Assembly: GCA_937995515.1 (NCBI GenBank) | Contig: CALKJZ010000017.1 | Coordinates: forward strand, 1-64,000 | Direction: 5' to 3' | DNA: 64,000 nt | Source: an uncultured Sphingomonadaceae bacterium | Lineage (GTDB): Bacteria; Pseudomonadota; Alphaproteobacteria; Sphingomonadales; Sphingomonadaceae | In this document: piece after piece, positions 18,465 to 27,305 of the stretch | Numbering within the stretch: position 1 is the stretch's first letter | How the letters are laid out: every line of letters starts with the position of its first letter | Translations under genes and position numbers: made by a program | The notes under the pieces: generated by a model | What the model was told of the DNA's origin: nothing | Databases searched by the model: none | The model's input: the letters and a program-made list of their open reading frames with translations, nothing else

Positions 18465-19931
18465 CTAGACGGCTGCGACGAGGAACGCGACGCCCACGAT
18501 GAGCGGCACGCCGAGAACATCCAGCACGAAGCCGGTTGCAATCATCTGCCGGATGGGCACCCGGCCGGTCGAGAAGGCGATCGCGTTCGGCCCCGTGCCA
18601 GCGGGCATCATGAAGCCCCAGGTGGGGGCAAGGGCTGCGGCCATCATCAGCGGCAGCGGGTTGGCGCCCGTTTCCGCGGCGACCGCGGCAACCACCGGCA
18701 TGAAGGCGCTGGCCGTTGCCACATTGCTTGCGAACTCGGTGACAAGGAGCATGATCGCAACGGCAATCAGGGCCAGCGCCCAGGGGGGCAGGTCGGCAAA
18801 GCCGGCAAGGCGGGCGCCCATCCAGCCGGCAAGGCCGGAATCGGCAATGGCCGTGGCAAGGGCGAGCCCGCCCCCGAACAGCAGCAGCACATCCCACGGC
18901 ACGCGCTTCGTGTCGGCCCAGTCGAGCAGCGGGCCCCTTCCCCCGCCAGCCGGCACGACGAACAGCAGCAGGGACACGGCGATTGCAACCATCGCATCGT
19001 CGACGGCCTCAAGGCCAAGCGCGGCCTTGAAGAGGGGCAGCACCAGCCAGCCGGCGAGCAGCAGCAGGAGAAGCGGCACCAGCCGCCGTTCGGGGCTGGT
19101 CATGTCCCCGCGTTCGCCGATGGCCGCCATCAGCGGCGCGGTATCGAGCCTTGCGGAGGACAGGCGGCCCATCTTCATCAGCACCAGCGCGGCAAGCGGC
19201 AGCGATGCGAGCATGAGCGGCACGCCGAAGGCGGCCCAGGTGAGGAAATCGACCTTGAGGCCCAGCGTGCGCTCGATGATCCCGGCTGCGATCGCATTGG
19301 TGGGGGAAGCAACGAGCGTGGCAAGCCCGCCGATATTGGCCGCATAGGCGACACCGAGGACAAGCACGGGCTGGAAGCGCCGCTCGCGCTCCTCGGCGAC
19401 AAGGCCCGGAAGCGCGGCGAGCAGCGCGAGCGCGACGGGCATCATGATGAGCGTGGTGGCGGTGTTGGAGATGAGGGTGGAAACAAGCGCGGTTGCGGCC
19501 ATGAAGGCGATGAGGATTCCGGCGAGGCTGGCCGGGCTGCGGTGGGCGATCGCGAGCGCCACGCGGCGGTGCAGCCCGTATTTCTCGATGGCAACCGCGA
19601 CGATCGCGCCGCCGAGCACGAGGAAGATGATGGGCGAATAATAGGTGCCGGCCACCTCCCGGGTGGAGGCGACGCCCATCAGCGGCAGGGCGACGAAGGG
19701 CAGCATGGCAGTGGCGGCGATCGGCAGCGCCTCGGTGAACCAGAAGACGGCCATGAGCACGACGAGCGCGGCCACCGCCCATCCGTCCGGTGCGAGGCCA
19801 GGCGGGGCAGGAAGGCCGCGCAGGGTGAGAAAGGCGGCGAGGCCGATCAGCAGGCCGAAGCCGCGCAGGGCAAGGCCTGCCGTTGCGGTCCGGGATGCGC
19901 CTGCCTGCGGACTGCCCCCCCGGACTGTCAC
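18465..19931 (-). CDS. DASS/SLC13-family anion transporter
   Basis: Inner-membrane, probably sodium-coupled, symporter for dicarboxylates or sulfate. About 488 residues with many spans. Family marks: [56 protein letters not shown] and, in the second half, the matching [16 protein letters not shown]; the SNT-type motif pair binds sodium and substrate carboxylates. The GTG start (VTVRGG) overlaps the upstream polymerase stop as GTGA, implying coupling. Substrate cannot be told from sequence. Confidence 0.88.
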   Translation of the reverse strand: MTVRGGSPQAGASRTATAGLALRGFGLLIGLAAFLTLRGLPAPPGLAPDGWAVAALVVLMAVFWFTEALPIAATAMLPFVALPLMGVASTREVAGTYYSPIIFLVLGGAIVAVAIEKYGLHRRVALAIAHRSPASLAGILIAFMAATALVSTLISNTATTLIMMPVALALLAALPGLVAEERERRFQPVLVLGVAYAANIGGLATLVASPTNAIAAGIIERTLGLKVDFLTWAAFGVPLMLASLPLAALVLMKMGRLSSARLDTAPLMAAIGERGDMTSPERRLVPLLLLLLAGWLVLPLFKAALGLEAVDDAMVAIAVSLLLFVVPAGGGRGPLLDWADTKRVPWDVLLLFGGGLALATAIADSGLAGWMGARLAGFADLPPWALALIAVAIMLLVTEFASNVATASAFMPVVAAVAAETGANPLPLMMAAALAPTWGFMMPAGTGPNAIAFSTGRVPIRQMIATGFVLDVLGVPLIVGVAFLVAAV

Positions 19932-21565
19932 GTCTGCGGCGCGAGTGGCCGGTGCACGTGCGCACCGGCCGGTGTGCCGATGCCACGGGACGACCAGAGA
20001 CTGCGCAGCTCGGCCCACTGGAACAGGCCGCCGCGCGCCCGCTGGCGCCAGAGCACGGTTGCACTGAGCGCGAACATCGCAAAGACGATGTAGATGTTCA
20101 TGTAGGAGGCGATGCCGTAGCGGGTGGCGAGGAAGGCCGTCATCACCCCGAAGGCCGGAAGCGCCATGCGCTCGACCTCGCCCTCGGCGCCGAAGGCCGC
20201 GCGCAGGGTGGTGACAAGCATGGCAAGATAGCCCGCCGCGAACAGGAACAGGCCGACGAATCCATAGTCGACCGCCAGCCAGACCTGGGTGCTGTCGATG
20301 GAGAGGCCGCCGGAGTTGGCCCATCCGACTTCTTCAGTGGCACGTCCCGGCCCATGGCCCCAGGGCCGCGCAAGCGCGCGCTGCAGGGCGGTGTCCCACT
20401 GCACGTCCCGCGCCCGGTCGCTGAACGCGTGCTGCCCGCCTCCCAGAACCAGAACACGGATGCGTCCGACGAAGAGCACAGCCGCAGACACAAGAAGGAA
20501 GGTGGCCGGAATGGCAAGCACGAACGCCGGCGCAAAGATGTCCTTTCCACTTCGTCCGCGCAGATATTTGTTGAATGCAAAAACAAAGTAATATCCAAAC
20601 AGGCCACCAATCAGGGAGATGAATGCTGAACGGGCATTGGCGATGTAGCAGCAGACCAGAATGAAGATGAACAAGGAAAGAAGTGCAAAAAAACGGAAAA
20701 CTTTTGACTGCTTCAGCATCAGGTGAACGCAAAAAACTGCCGCCATTCCCAGAAACTCGCCGAGGAACAGGGGAACCCCAAACGAACTCCCAACACGCGG
20801 ACGCCCGTCAAGAGTCCTCATCTCTCCGTTGAGGAATCTCAGAATGCGCGGCTCTTCGACTTTCAGGAAACTTGGAAGATGGCCAGCCCACAGCGGCTTG
20901 CCATTCAAAAACTCCCCGAGGGCGAAAAAGGCAACGATGGCAGCAGCAATCACGATCAGGCTGCCGACACGCAGAACGGACCGGTCGTCTCGAAACACGA
21001 AGCAGCCGATCAGGAAGACAATCAGGGTGGCGATCAGCAGCTTTGCACCTTCGACAAAGCCTTCCGTTCCACTGAGCGGCATCGTCAGGACGACATAGAT
21101 CGAGGTCAGAAGCCACAGCCGGAAGGCAAGCGGCACGGCCGAGATGGTATCGGCAACCTCGTGCCGGGCGCGGGCCGACGTTGCAAAAAACAGCCCTGCC
21201 ACGGTGAACAACAGGATCTGCATCAACCGGCCCGCGGTAATCCACGGGAGCCCCGGGACATCGAGCGCGAGGTAATAGGGCCAGACGATGGTGACGAAGA
21301 TCAGGCCGAGATAGAGCGACCGGACGGATGCATCATAGGCTGAGTCGAGGTCTGGCGCCATCCAGAGCGCAAGGAGCGCGAGCAGGCCCACCGGCAGCAG
21401 CAGCATCGACATGAACTGCTGTGGCAGGATGGCGATGGCGAGACCGTAGACGACCGCAAACCCCAGCACGAGGCCGACGACGACAAGCCTCGAGGCCGCG
21501 TGCTGCCAGTCGCTCACGCGAGGCGTGTAGGGTGGAAGGATTCGCTGCCGCCTCGAAGGAGCCAT
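19928..21565 (-). CDS. O-antigen ligase/polymerase-like membrane protein
   Basis: Polytopic membrane protein of 545 residues with about ten or more spans, organised like Wzy/WaaL proteins, which polymerise or ligate undecaprenyl-linked sugars on the periplasmic side. The long external loop near residues 375-420 carries DRARDVQWDTALQRALARP and WGHGPGRATEE, the usual site of catalytic residues in the O-antigen ligase domain. The central part (about 20480-21080) has clearly lower GC than the window average, a sign of past transfer. It lies divergent from the glycosyltransferase at 21745 and overlaps the transporter downstream. Confidence 0.82.
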   Translation of the reverse strand: MAPSRRQRILPPYTPRVSDWQHAASRLVVVGLVLGFAVVYGLAIAILPQQFMSMLLLPVGLLALLALWMAPDLDSAYDASVRSLYLGLIFVTIVWPYYLALDVPGLPWITAGRLMQILLFTVAGLFFATSARARHEVADTISAVPLAFRLWLLTSIYVVLTMPLSGTEGFVEGAKLLIATLIVFLIGCFVFRDDRSVLRVGSLIVIAAAIVAFFALGEFLNGKPLWAGHLPSFLKVEEPRILRFLNGEMRTLDGRPRVGSSFGVPLFLGEFLGMAAVFCVHLMLKQSKVFRFFALLSLFIFILVCCYIANARSAFISLIGGLFGYYFVFAFNKYLRGRSGKDIFAPAFVLAIPATFLLVSAAVLFVGRIRVLVLGGGQHAFSDRARDVQWDTALQRALARPWGHGPGRATEEVGWANSGGLSIDSTQVWLAVDYGFVGLFLFAAGYLAMLVTTLRAAFGAEGEVERMALPAFGVMTAFLATRYGIASYMNIYIVFAMFALSATVLWRQRARGGLFQWAELRSLWSSRGIGTPAGAHVHRPLAPQT

Positions 21566-21636
21566 GGTGTGGTGCCATACGGGAGGCCGGCGCCGTTGTT
21601 GAGAGCAAAAGTTCCCGGCCCGATGCGGATTTCACC

Positions 21637-21668
21637 TGGTGTTGCATTCCCGTGGTGTTGCATTCCCG
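21637..21668. repeat. Perfect 16-bp tandem repeat, 2 copies
   Basis: Two exact copies of TGGTGTTGCATTCCCG in the divergent spacer between the polymerase-like gene and the glycosyltransferase gene. It may sit in either promoter. Confidence 0.85.
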
Positions 21669-21744
21669 TGCGGGCGGGCCCCGATTGTCCTTGCAGGCAA
21701 AGGTGGCTACCGCCGGATGGCCACCGTGGGGGTCAGCTGTCGAA

Positions 21745-22998
21745 ATGTCGTTGTCGCTGCGAGAGAAGCTCAAGCGTCTTGCGCCGCGCCCGGCGCGGAT
21801 GGCGGTCCGAAAGCTGCTCGAGCGGCCGGGCGTCGAGACGGTGGCGCTCAAGACCTATGCGTTCGTGCCCGATCCGGATCCCCGCCCCCGGCTGTCGTTC
21901 GTCCTGCCGTCGCTGTCGCGGCGGGATGCGTTTGGAGGTGTCCAGACGGGCCTCGACTTCTTCCTGAAGCTGGGCCGGAGGGTTGACGAACTGGGTGTCG
22001 AACTCGAGCTCCGGGTCGTCAGCGAGGAACATCACGATCGGCAGGACACAGTTCTTCCTGCCGAAGCCGGGATCGCCGAGGTGCACGCCTTGCGACCGAA
22101 TGGCTGGCAGATGCCCACCCGCCGTCATGAGCTGTTCCTCGGCTTCAACTGGTATGTGACGCTCAACCTTGAGCCGATTCTCGCTGGTCAGAGCGCGACA
22201 TTCAAGCGCGCCAGTTTCCCGAAGATCTTCATCATGCAGGATTATGAGCCGGGGTTCTACCCCTTCTCGCCGGCGCACGTGCTGGCGCGCGAAGCCTGCA
22301 ATGACGGGCCGGCGCCGTTGTGGCTTGTCCTCAACGGCCGGGAACTTGCGGACTATTACCGCCTGCTCGGCAATCGTGCGAGCCGCCTGCATGTGTTCGA
22401 ACCGCGCATGGCACCAGCCCTGCGCGCCCGGCGGCACGGGCTCGACATCTCGACGAAGCGCCGCCAGATCCTCGTCTACGGCCGGCCCGGGATCGACCGC
22501 AACTGCTACACGATCCTCATCGACGGGCTGAGACGCTGGTCGGCCGACACCCGGGCGGCTGCCGATTGGCAGCTGGTGTCGGCGGGGGTGCCGCACGCAG
22601 ACGTGCAGCTCGCCGCCGGTCGCCGGCTGCACTCGCTCGGCAAGCTTTCGCTCGACGCATATGGCGACCTGCTCCGCGCCACGGCCGTTGGCGTCGCCCT
22701 GATGGCGTCGCCCCATCCAAGCTATCCGCCGCTCGAGATGGCCCATTTCGGGGTCCGGACCATTACCAACCGGTTCGTCTGCAAGGACCCGCCGGCGCGC
22801 CACGAGAATCTCCTCCCGCTCGACAGGATGCGGGGTGCGGACCTGGCGCGGCTTCTCGAAGCGACGGTCTTGGCGTTCGAGCGGGAGCCGGACCTCGGTC
22901 TCCGGGCGCGCAGCTTCATGCCGGATTATCTGAGCGATGCGCCCTATGAATGCCTCGATGCGCTGGCCGCGGACATCGCCGGCCTTCTGAAGAGCTAA
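21745..22998 (+). CDS. WsaF-like family 4 glycosyltransferase (rhamnosyltransferase-like)
   Basis: Cytoplasmic glycosyltransferase of 417 residues resembling the rhamnosyltransferase WsaF family. Marks: LSFVLPSLSRRDAFGGVQT in the N-terminal half, FPKIFIMQDYEPGFYPF between the halves, the nucleotide-sugar side block RQILVYGRPGIDRNCY, then LGKLSLDAYGDLL and MASPHPSYPPLEMAHFGV, the GT4-type C-terminal active-site pattern. The ATG at 21745 was chosen since upstream sequence holds the tandem repeat. Probably builds a surface polysaccharide with the adjacent polymerase and flippase. Confidence 0.85.
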   Translation: MSLSLREKLKRLAPRPARMAVRKLLERPGVETVALKTYAFVPDPDPRPRLSFVLPSLSRRDAFGGVQTGLDFFLKLGRRVDELGVELELRVVSEEHHDRQDTVLPAEAGIAEVHALRPNGWQMPTRRHELFLGFNWYVTLNLEPILAGQSATFKRASFPKIFIMQDYEPGFYPFSPAHVLAREACNDGPAPLWLVLNGRELADYYRLLGNRASRLHVFEPRMAPALRARRHGLDISTKRRQILVYGRPGIDRNCYTILIDGLRRWSADTRAAADWQLVSAGVPHADVQLAAGRRLHSLGKLSLDAYGDLLRATAVGVALMASPHPSYPPLEMAHFGVRTITNRFVCKDPPARHENLLPLDRMRGADLARLLEATVLAFEREPDLGLRARSFMPDYLSDAPYECLDALAADIAGLLKS

Positions 22999-23389
22999 GC
23001 CCGGGCAATCGCTCTCGACGCCTGGGCGGCCCGCATTGGAGGCGGGTCTGGCCAGGGGTCGTCGGTGCCCCTTCCGGCGCCCCGCCGGAACACTATCATC
23101 AGTGACAGGCTCTCTCGTTCACAAACCTTATGCTTATGACATGCTTAACAATCGAGCTAAGCACCTCAAAATCCGATATTGCTAAAAAATTATCATTTTC
23201 TGCGATGAACAGATTTGCAGAAATAAGCCATGATTTCTTCCTCAATATTCCAAGCCTGAATGCCGTTGCACTCCCTGCCGCCTCGGCAGCGCATTTTCGA
23301 TTTCTGTGGCTGCCGGGGATTGGAAAATTCGTGGAAACCGTGCCGGGCGCGCGGCGCATGCCTGTGCGCACCGCACAAGGGAGACGACA
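22999..23389. other. 391-bp spacer with AT-rich block
   Basis: The first 90 bp include a strong hairpin (23072-23090). From about 23100 to 23290 the DNA is strikingly AT-rich for this genome (runs such as TGCTAAAAAATTATC), with no credible gene. It likely holds the promoter of the beta-helix gene and may be a remnant of transferred DNA. Confidence 0.5.
23072..23090 (+). terminator. Candidate hairpin terminator after the WsaF-like gene
   Basis: Perfect 8-bp stem (TTCCGGCG / CGCCGGAA) with a 3-nt loop, 74 bp after the glycosyltransferase stop. There is no T-run after it, so it may act weakly or with Rho. Confidence 0.4.
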
Positions 23390-24415
23390 ATGGCAATCCT
23401 CATGGCGACCTGTGCCACCTTTGCGTCCGTCATTGCGGCCGCGCAGCCGGGCGATACGGTCCATCTTCCGTTGCAGCCGGCGCGATGCGGCTATGTGCGG
23501 CTCCACAATGCCAACAAGCCCGCCCCGGGCGTGGTGGTGCGGATCGATCCGCGCCAGCGCATCGGCCTGCACATGACCAACTCCTCCGGTCTCCTGTTCG
23601 ACGGCGGGTGGTGGGAAGGTGCTGGCTCCGACCCGAGGCGTTCCGGGGAAGCGGGCATCTATGTCCGCAACTCCAGGAGCTTCGCCTTCCGCAACGGCAC
23701 CTTCGGCCACCGCGAGTCGAACACCGTGTCCGGCGTCAGAATTCTCAACTCGACCGACTTCGAGATTGCCAGCATCAAGATCGCATGGCGCACGTCTGAC
23801 GCCATCGCGCTCAGCGACGTGGAACGCTTCCGAATCTTGGACAGCGTGCTGACCGACCAGGGCGCGCGGCACGCCACCTGCACCTCCCCGGACGGGACCG
23901 TGACGCTGCACACGCCGCGTGCGCGCTGCGAGCAGCAGGGCGGGGTGTGGGTGGACAGTTCGCATCCCGATGCCGTGCAGTTCTGGGGGTTTGTCCGCGA
24001 TGGTCTGATTGCCCGCAACAAGGTGTTTGGCGCGCAGTCCGGCATTGTGAACTTCGGGCCGCGGCATGCGGACAGTGCGCGTGTGTGGGTTCTCGACAAT
24101 GTGGTTCGCACAAATGTCTATCCTCAGGGCATCGCGTCGGGGCCGCAGGGTTCGCTCATTCGCGGCAACCAGATTGGCTGGCCCGCGAGCGGCCCGGCAG
24201 GCGAGGGGTGGCGCACAATGATCAACGCCTATCCGGGCACGGTGGCCTGCGAGAATGTGCGGCTGGCCGGCGGCGGCTTCCACCCATGGGGCTCACCGTG
24301 GGATCAGTCCTGTTCGAAGGTGACGCTGCCGCCTGCGCCGGCAGCGCCGATCGGGGTGCCGCCCCGACTGGATCCGACCCATCTTCAGCTTGTCCGGATG
24401 CCGGCCCCGTTCTGA
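23390..24415 (+). CDS. Right-handed parallel beta-helix protein (pectate lyase-like fold)
   Basis: 341 residues built of repeated short strands with N/G turns (LHMTNSSGLLFDGGWW, IYVRNSRSFAFRNGTFG, RILNSTDFEIASIKIAW, FRILDSVLTDQG), typical of carbohydrate-active beta-helices. TFASVIAAAQPGDTVHLP at about 10-27 is the usual first-coil start. The ATG at 23390 follows AGGGAGACGAC. No convincing signal peptide precedes the helix start, which is odd for such a protein. Four cysteines are present in the second half. Its place between a glycosyltransferase and a flippase suggests polysaccharide trimming, but no catalytic residues were assigned. Confidence 0.75.
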   Translation: MAILMATCATFASVIAAAQPGDTVHLPLQPARCGYVRLHNANKPAPGVVVRIDPRQRIGLHMTNSSGLLFDGGWWEGAGSDPRRSGEAGIYVRNSRSFAFRNGTFGHRESNTVSGVRILNSTDFEIASIKIAWRTSDAIALSDVERFRILDSVLTDQGARHATCTSPDGTVTLHTPRARCEQQGGVWVDSSHPDAVQFWGFVRDGLIARNKVFGAQSGIVNFGPRHADSARVWVLDNVVRTNVYPQGIASGPQGSLIRGNQIGWPASGPAGEGWRTMINAYPGTVACENVRLAGGGFHPWGSPWDQSCSKVTLPPAPAAPIGVPPRLDPTHLQLVRMPAPF

Positions 24416-24470
24416 CCGGCGGTTCGCCTTTCCTGCCTGCCGGTGCTGCGGCCAGCAGGCGGGGGCGCGC

Positions 24471-25790
24471 TTATGGTGTCTCGGGACGGACGACGCGTCG
24501 GGCAAGCAGGAGGCCAAGGACGGTCTTGGTGATGCACGAGGCGGCATAGGCAAGCCCCACCGCAAGAAGCCCATAGGTGGGAAGGAGGGTCTGCACCACA
24601 CCCACAAGGACCAGGATGCCGGCGAGGCCAACCGCCAGCAGCAGCTGCCCACGATCCGCCATCACGAGCATTGCGCCGACGGGATGAGCCGTGAGAAGCG
24701 CGAGCTGGCCGAGCGCCATCAGCCTGACCATGGGAGCGGCATAGGCATAGGGATCGCCGAAGAGCAGGCGCAGAACCAGGTCGGGCGCCAGGACCAGCGT
24801 GGCGATGATTGGCGATGCGAGGAGCAGCGAGCGGCGGACGGTGCGCCAGAAGCGACGCCACGCCAGCGCGTGGTCCTTTTGCCGCAGGTCTCCGGCGATC
24901 TGCGCCACCAGGAAATTGTCGCCCACCTGCCAGATCATCATGGGGATCAGCATGAGCTGGAGCGCCAGGCGGAGCGCCCCGGCATCGGCTGCCGAAAGGC
25001 CGGCAGAGGTGACGACGAGGAGGAACCAGTCCTGGAAGGCGATGAGCAGCGCTGTTGCCATGATGGGCAGGCCGGCCCGCAACAGCGGGCGGAACGGAGG
25101 CGCCTCGCCCGGGGCTCCCCAGTTGGCGAAGGAGCTTGCCAGCCCGGCACGCGCAACGGCGACGGCCACAAACTGCGCGACCACGAGAAAGCCGACAATG
25201 CGGGCGCCGGGAAGCGTCATGCCGGCGGCAACGGCGATCAGGATGCCAGCGAGCATGAGGAGGCTTGGAAGTGCCTCGATGAACTGGCCGAAGGCGGGGC
25301 GGCCAGCGAACCGCGCCTTGACGATGGACAGCCGCAGCAAGGGCATGGAGACGACCCCGGCACAGGCCACAAGGAGCGATGCCCGGTCGGCCGAAAGGCG
25401 GGCGACAAGGCTCCCCTCGAGGACGATCGCGAGCAAGCCAAGGGCTGCAGCGACGGTGCCCGCAAGCGATTTGCGGCTGATCAGCCTGGTGACGGCGCCA
25501 GCAGCCGCCACCTCTCCCACGCGCAGGTTGCCGGCGCCCTTGCGCAGCAGCACCTGATCCAGCCCGCCTTGCCCCAGCGTTCCGACGATGGCGACGGTTG
25601 CAACCGCAAGCCCGAAATGCCCGACGGCCTCCGCGCCTGCGGCGCGCGCGAGCACTGTGGCCGTCGCGAAGGAGCATGCCGCGTTCAGCCCCTTCCAGCC
25701 GAAGCCCCAGGCGACCGGCTTGCGCGCCGATCCGGCTACCAGGCTGAAGGCCTGCCGAAGGCGCATGGCAATGAGGCTCCTTATGGACAT
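24471..25790 (-). CDS. Polysaccharide flippase-like protein (Wzx/MATE-like)
   Basis: Inner-membrane protein of 439 residues with about 12-14 spans in the MOP (Wzx, MATE, MurJ) pattern, expected to flip lipid-linked oligosaccharides. The N-terminal block GFGWKGLNAACSFATATVLARAAGAEAVGHFGLA resembles Wzx-type exporters, and the second half begins PPFRPLLRAGLPIMATALL. The ATG at 25790 (MSIRSLIAMRLRQAF) was preferred to an upstream in-frame start lacking family features. It converges with the beta-helix gene. Together with the polymerase-like and WsaF-like genes it gives three components of a Wzx/Wzy-type pathway, lacking any visible chain-length or export gene. Confidence 0.82.
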   Translation of the reverse strand: MSIRSLIAMRLRQAFSLVAGSARKPVAWGFGWKGLNAACSFATATVLARAAGAEAVGHFGLAVATVAIVGTLGQGGLDQVLLRKGAGNLRVGEVAAAGAVTRLISRKSLAGTVAAALGLLAIVLEGSLVARLSADRASLLVACAGVVSMPLLRLSIVKARFAGRPAFGQFIEALPSLLMLAGILIAVAAGMTLPGARIVGFLVVAQFVAVAVARAGLASSFANWGAPGEAPPFRPLLRAGLPIMATALLIAFQDWFLLVVTSAGLSAADAGALRLALQLMLIPMMIWQVGDNFLVAQIAGDLRQKDHALAWRRFWRTVRRSLLLASPIIATLVLAPDLVLRLLFGDPYAYAAPMVRLMALGQLALLTAHPVGAMLVMADRGQLLLAVGLAGILVLVGVVQTLLPTYGLLAVGLAYAASCITKTVLGLLLARRVVRPETP

Positions 25791-26461
25791 GGGTTCGGAC
25801 GGTTCGCGCAGGCCGTGGTTGGTGGCGGCTCCGGCCCAATCCGGCGCCATCCGGGCCGGATAACCGGAGGAACGACCGGAGCCGCGAGCCGCTTACAGCG
25901 GATTTGCCCGGTTGTCGCGGCCCTGGCACCCGTCGTCGCGCACAGCGGACGGGAAAGAGGGCCGAGGCCGCGCCCGCACCCCTGCCTGCGCCCGACAGAC
26001 GCGCCGGGACCGCGCGGCCCGATTCCCGGGGACTGGCAACGCCGGTGCTGTCCGGCTTCGGCCGCCCGTGGGCGGCAGGGGCCACAGGCCCAAGGGTTCC
26101 GGCGACCGGTCAGCCGCCGGACGGGCGCTCGCACCGGTTGCCGGGATGTCGGTCGTGCGGGCAGGCGAAATCCCGCGCTGGCATGCCCGCGGCCCTGCCG
26201 GATGGCGCCTCGCGTGGGCCCCCATGCGCGCGACTTGCCCCGCGACGCTTCCCCGCGTGACAGGGCGGTGCGGGCCCGAGCGCGGCACGAGGCCACGCCC
26301 GCAGGGCGCACCGGCGGCGGGCTTTGCCATTGACATCTGCGCGCCTTCCGTCTGCCCCCGTGGACAGGCGCGCGTTCCTCGTGAAAGCGGGCGCACGGAT
26401 TGGCACGGACCGATACGGACCGATACGGATCGATACGGATCGACAAGGGGAGAGACGGCCG
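25791..26461. other. 671-bp divergent spacer without a gene
   Basis: Lies between the flippase start (minus) and the DUF4239 gene (plus). All frames here are rich in Arg, Pro, Ala and Gly with no family features. The right end carries decamer repeats directly before the DUF4239 gene. Unusually long for this compact genome; it could hide a regulatory RNA, but no clear structure was found. Confidence 0.5.
26401..26450. repeat. 10-bp tandem repeat, 3 good plus 2 diverged copies
   Basis: Period of exactly 10 bp: CGATACGGAC, CGATACGGAT, CGATACGGAT at 26411-26440, flanked by diverged units on both sides. It ends 12 bp before the DUF4239 start codon. A 10-bp period places each copy on the same DNA face. 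Confidence 0.88.
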
Positions 26462-27304
26462 ATGTGGACGGAAAGCTGGGCGGCGAGCAAGTTCTATCAC
26501 CTTCCGGTGTGGGAGCAGGCGCTCCTCATCTTCGGTCTGCTGCTCGCAGCCTACGGGCTTGGCATCCTGCTCCAGCGCCATCTGGTGCGCGATCCGTGCA
26601 GCGAATCGGAAACGGCGCTGGTTGGCTCGGCCATGGCGCTTCTCGCCTTCATCATCGGCTTCACCTTCTCGATGGCGCTTAATCGCTACGACCAGCGGCG
26701 CGACCTTGTGCTCGCCGAGGCCAATGCCATCGGGACGACCTATCTGCGCGCCCAGCTGCTGCCCGAGCCGCAGCGCAGCGCCATGCTGGCCACCGTCGTG
26801 CGCTACACCGACACGCGCCTCGAGCTGTTCGAGGTCGGCGAGGATCTCGACGAGCTCCGGCGCCTGCAGGCGAGATCGGTCGCCGAACTCGCCACCCTGT
26901 GGCGGCAGGCGATGGAGGGGGCGCGGCTGATCCAGCCGGCTCCGCTCGGCAGTCTGCTGCTGCAGACCGTCAACGAGACGATCGACCTCGCCGAATCCCG
27001 CCGCACCACCTATGTGGTGCGGCTTCCGCGCGTGGTGCTGTTCGCCGTTGTCGGCTTCGCGCTGATCACGGCCGGTGTTGCCGGCTTCACCCGCGGTGGC
27101 CGGCGGCACTTCGGCATCAGCATGTTCGTCTACCTGATGCTCACCATTGCCATGGCGCTGATCATCGACCTCGACCGGCCGTCGGCCGGCCTCATCCGCG
27201 TAACGCCGGGGCCGCTTGCCTATACCCGCGCCGGCATGACAGCGCCGCTGCTGCCGGAGGCCGCGGCTGCCGCTGCGGCCGAGGCGGGCGAAGTGACGCG
27301 CTGA
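26462..27304 (+). CDS. DUF4239 (bestrophin-like domain) membrane protein
   Basis: 280 residues. Two hydrophobic spans near the N-terminus (ALLIFGLLLAAYGLGILL; VGSAMALLAFIIGFTFSMALNRYDQRRDLVL), a soluble helical middle, and two spans near the C-terminus (VVLFAVVGFALITAGVAGF; ISMFVYLMLTIAMALIIDLDRP). The SETALVGSAMALLAFIIGFTFS-type block and IDLDRP are marks of the DUF4239 family, distantly likened to bestrophin channels. The next gene, an SLC13-type transporter, starts 1 bp after its stop, so the two form an operon. Function unknown; a channel or accessory role is inference. Confidence 0.8.
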   Translation: MWTESWAASKFYHLPVWEQALLIFGLLLAAYGLGILLQRHLVRDPCSESETALVGSAMALLAFIIGFTFSMALNRYDQRRDLVLAEANAIGTTYLRAQLLPEPQRSAMLATVVRYTDTRLELFEVGEDLDELRRLQARSVAELATLWRQAMEGARLIQPAPLGSLLLQTVNETIDLAESRRTTYVVRLPRVVLFAVVGFALITAGVAGFTRGGRRHFGISMFVYLMLTIAMALIIDLDRPSAGLIRVTPGPLAYTRAGMTAPLLPEAAAAAAAEAGEVTR

Positions 27305-27305
27305 G

